A stretch of 64,000 nt of DNA. Origin: Roseiarcus sp963775575 (GTDB lineage Bacteria > Pseudomonadota > Alphaproteobacteria > Rhizobiales > Beijerinckiaceae). The notes beneath the pieces were generated by a model that searched no databases, was not told the DNA's origin, and saw only the letters and a program-made list of their open reading frames with translations. The translations under genes and the position numbers were made by a program. The stretch is from assembly GCA_963775575.1 (NCBI GenBank), contig CAVZJG010000004.1, forward strand, positions 124,001 to 188,000, given 5' to 3'. Shown here piece after piece: positions 62,770 through 64,000 of the stretch. Each line of letters starts with the position of its first letter. The stretch's first letter is position 1.

Positions 62770-63453
62770 TCACCCGGCGGGCGGCTCGTCGCGCAAGAAT
62801 TCGGCCGCCATTATGCGCGTCACCCGCTTTCCCCGCGCCAACGCCTCGCGGTCGAGCGCCGCGACGATCGCGCGCGCCGCATCGAGCGAGCGCTCGATAC
62901 GCAAGGCGATGTAAGCGACGACCGACGGATCGACCGCGAGCTGGCGGTCGCTGAACAATTTGAACAGCACGGCCCGGGTCAGGTCGAGATCGGGAGCGCC
63001 GAGCGCAACGATCGGCGCCAGGCGAAGCCGCGAGACGAGATCGGCGGTCGTCAGACCCCAGCCGTCGGGCTGTCCGCGCGCGGTCAAGAGCAGGAATACG
63101 CCGCCTTCGCGGGTCAGATTCAAGAGGTGGAACAGCGCGGCCTCTGAGGCGCCGACGCGGTCGGCGTCCTCGATCAGCAAAGCCTTGGCGCTCGCCAGCT
63201 CGATGAGAGGCGCGCTGGCGAGCGCCTCGGCGGCGACGCCGCGCGCCGCCGCCGCGCGCGCCCAGATCGCGCCGAGATGGCTCTTGCCGGAGCCGCTCGG
63301 CCCGACCAGCATCAGCATTCGGCCCGCCCAGTTCGGCCAGGCGAGAATCGCGCGCAACGCCTCGGCGTTCCCCGGCGCCTCGAGAAAATCCTCGCGCGCA
63401 TAGCTCGGATCGTGCGGCCAATCGAGCGTCAATTGTCGCGCTCGATCGCTCAT
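62770..63453 (-). CDS. hdaA: Hda-type DnaA regulatory protein
   Basis: 227 residues. An N-terminal clamp-binding-like segment RQLTLDWP (QL-x-L) is followed by an AAA+ module with Walker A GPSGSGKSHLG and a Walker B-like LLIEDADR. Hda bound to the DNA polymerase clamp triggers DnaA-ATP hydrolysis and so prevents re-initiation. The ATG at 63453 overlaps the stop of the upstream permease gene (ATGA), a conserved linkage in alphaproteobacteria. Confidence 0.92.
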   Translation of the reverse strand: MSDRARQLTLDWPHDPSYAREDFLEAPGNAEALRAILAWPNWAGRMLMLVGPSGSGKSHLGAIWARAAAARGVAAEALASAPLIELASAKALLIEDADRVGASEAALFHLLNLTREGGVFLLLTARGQPDGWGLTTADLVSRLRLAPIVALGAPDLDLTRAVLFKLFSDRQLAVDPSVVAYIALRIERSLDAARAIVAALDREALARGKRVTRIMAAEFLRDEPPAG

Positions 63454-64000
63454 GGCTCGATCCTCGCGGCGGCGGCGCTGCGATAAAGCGAGCTCTTGCG
63501 ATAGAGGCCGATCAGATGACGCGCGAGCACGCCGAGCGCCGCGGCGGTCGGCACCGCGACGATGAGGCCGGTGAATCCGTACAGGCCGCCGAATACGAAC
63601 AGCGCGAACATCAGCCAGACCGGATGCAGGCCGATGGAGCCGCCCACCAGCTTGGGCGCAACGACGTAGGCTTCGAGAAACACCCCGACGCCGACGACGG
63701 CGAGGGCGAGGAAGAGCAACTTCAGGCTCGGCCAACCCTGGACGAGGCCGACGACGAGCGACAGGATCAGCGCGGTCAGCGATCCCACATAGGGAATGAA
63801 GCTGAGGACGCCGGCGATCACGCCGATGAGGAAGCCGAAGTCGAGCCCGATCAGCGTCAGCCCGATCCCGTACCAAAGGCCGTCGAACAGGCAGACCAGC
63901 GACTGGCCGCGAATGAACCCGGCCAGAGCGGCGTCGATCTCGCCGGCGATCGCGCGCAACGAGTCGCGGTGGTCGAGCGGCAACCAGCCGTCGAGCGTCG
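63450..64000 (-). CDS. AI-2E family transporter / PerM-like permease (5' part outside window)
   Basis: The C-terminal 183 residues are visible; the frame runs off the right edge without a convincing start. Hydrophobic segments and FLIGVIAGVLSFIPYVGSL plus GLYGFTGLIVAVPTAAALGVL are typical of the AI-2E/PerM family. The function of most members is uncertain, with ion antiport or autoinducer export proposed. It is the gene upstream of hdaA in the same operon. Confidence 0.92.
   Translation of the reverse strand, partial: TLDGWLPLDHRDSLRAIAGEIDAALAGFIRGQSLVCLFDGLWYGIGLTLIGLDFGFLIGVIAGVLSFIPYVGSLTALILSLVVGLVQGWPSLKLLFLALAVVGVGVFLEAYVVAPKLVGGSIGLHPVWLMFALFVFGGLYGFTGLIVAVPTAAALGVLARHLIGLYRKSSLYRSAAAARIEP

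Overview
This 64 kb window is GC-rich chromosomal DNA, most likely from an alphaproteobacterium of the order Hyphomicrobiales (Rhizobiales), possibly near Beijerinckiaceae/Methylocystaceae. The assignment is inferred from gene content: a yajC-secD-secF cluster followed by NDUFAF3-like and NDUFAF6-like genes, a GPR/RgsE-like polar-growth coiled-coil protein, an Hda-type DnaA regulator, YcjX/YcjF-like proteins, a STAS-MlaE fusion and two families of Rhizobiales-style palindromic intergenic repeats. No rRNA, tRNA or CRISPR array was found.

Layout. 1-2.8 kb: polar amino-acid ABC importer, cut by the window edge. 3.1-6.8 kb: a lower-GC defence insertion. It holds a PvuII-like m4C methyltransferase, a C-protein with its C-boxes, and a HEAT-repeat candidate endonuclease carrying a 1-base frameshift. 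Remnants of what may be an older restriction-modification gene flank it. 6.8-9.2 kb: a conserved hypothetical protein and an ABC-F ATPase. 9.4-13.7 kb: Sec accessory subunits followed by two complex-I-assembly-factor homologues in overlapping reading frames. 13.7-19.2 kb (minus strand): galK-galT and a sugar ABC importer, together a galactose uptake and Leloir module. 19.5-22.8 kb: a mobile-DNA patch with an IS3-family element, two identical-length 141-bp MITE-like repeats flanking a low-GC glycosyltransferase, GTAATCC-rich arrays and a strictly 10-bp-periodic array of ten decamers. 22.8-29.6 kb: trmFO, a DUF1127 protein and both subunits of methylmalonyl-CoA mutase (small subunit frameshifted). 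30-34.6 kb: a PAS-GAF-GGDEF-EAL protein, an SDR with substituted catalytic residues and an XRE-cupin regulator. 35.1-38.9 kb: an Mla-type lipid transporter. 39-42.7 kb: the GPR-like protein, frameshifted. 43-48.4 kb: HPt protein, ferredoxin plus reductase, MsrQ, YcjF/YcjX. 48.5-51.7 kb: an accessory pair (HNH-like zinc protein and a secreted Sel1-repeat serine protease) between inverted copies of one intergenic repeat. 51.7-64 kb: icd, GST, CDF exporter, PilZ, two small ORFs with an atypical NRAMP transporter, accB-accC, a molybdopterin oxidoreductase, Hda and a PerM-type permease.

Three long genes (5.32 kb, 25.78 kb and about 40.9 kb) each carry a single apparent 1-base frameshift. This pattern could reflect consensus error in the assembly as readily as true decay. 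The strongest candidates for something new are the HEAT-repeat protein in the nuclease slot of a PvuII-type system, the MITE-flanked glycosyltransferase with its odd repeat arrays, the helically phased decamer array, and the atypical NRAMP with its two upstream small ORFs.
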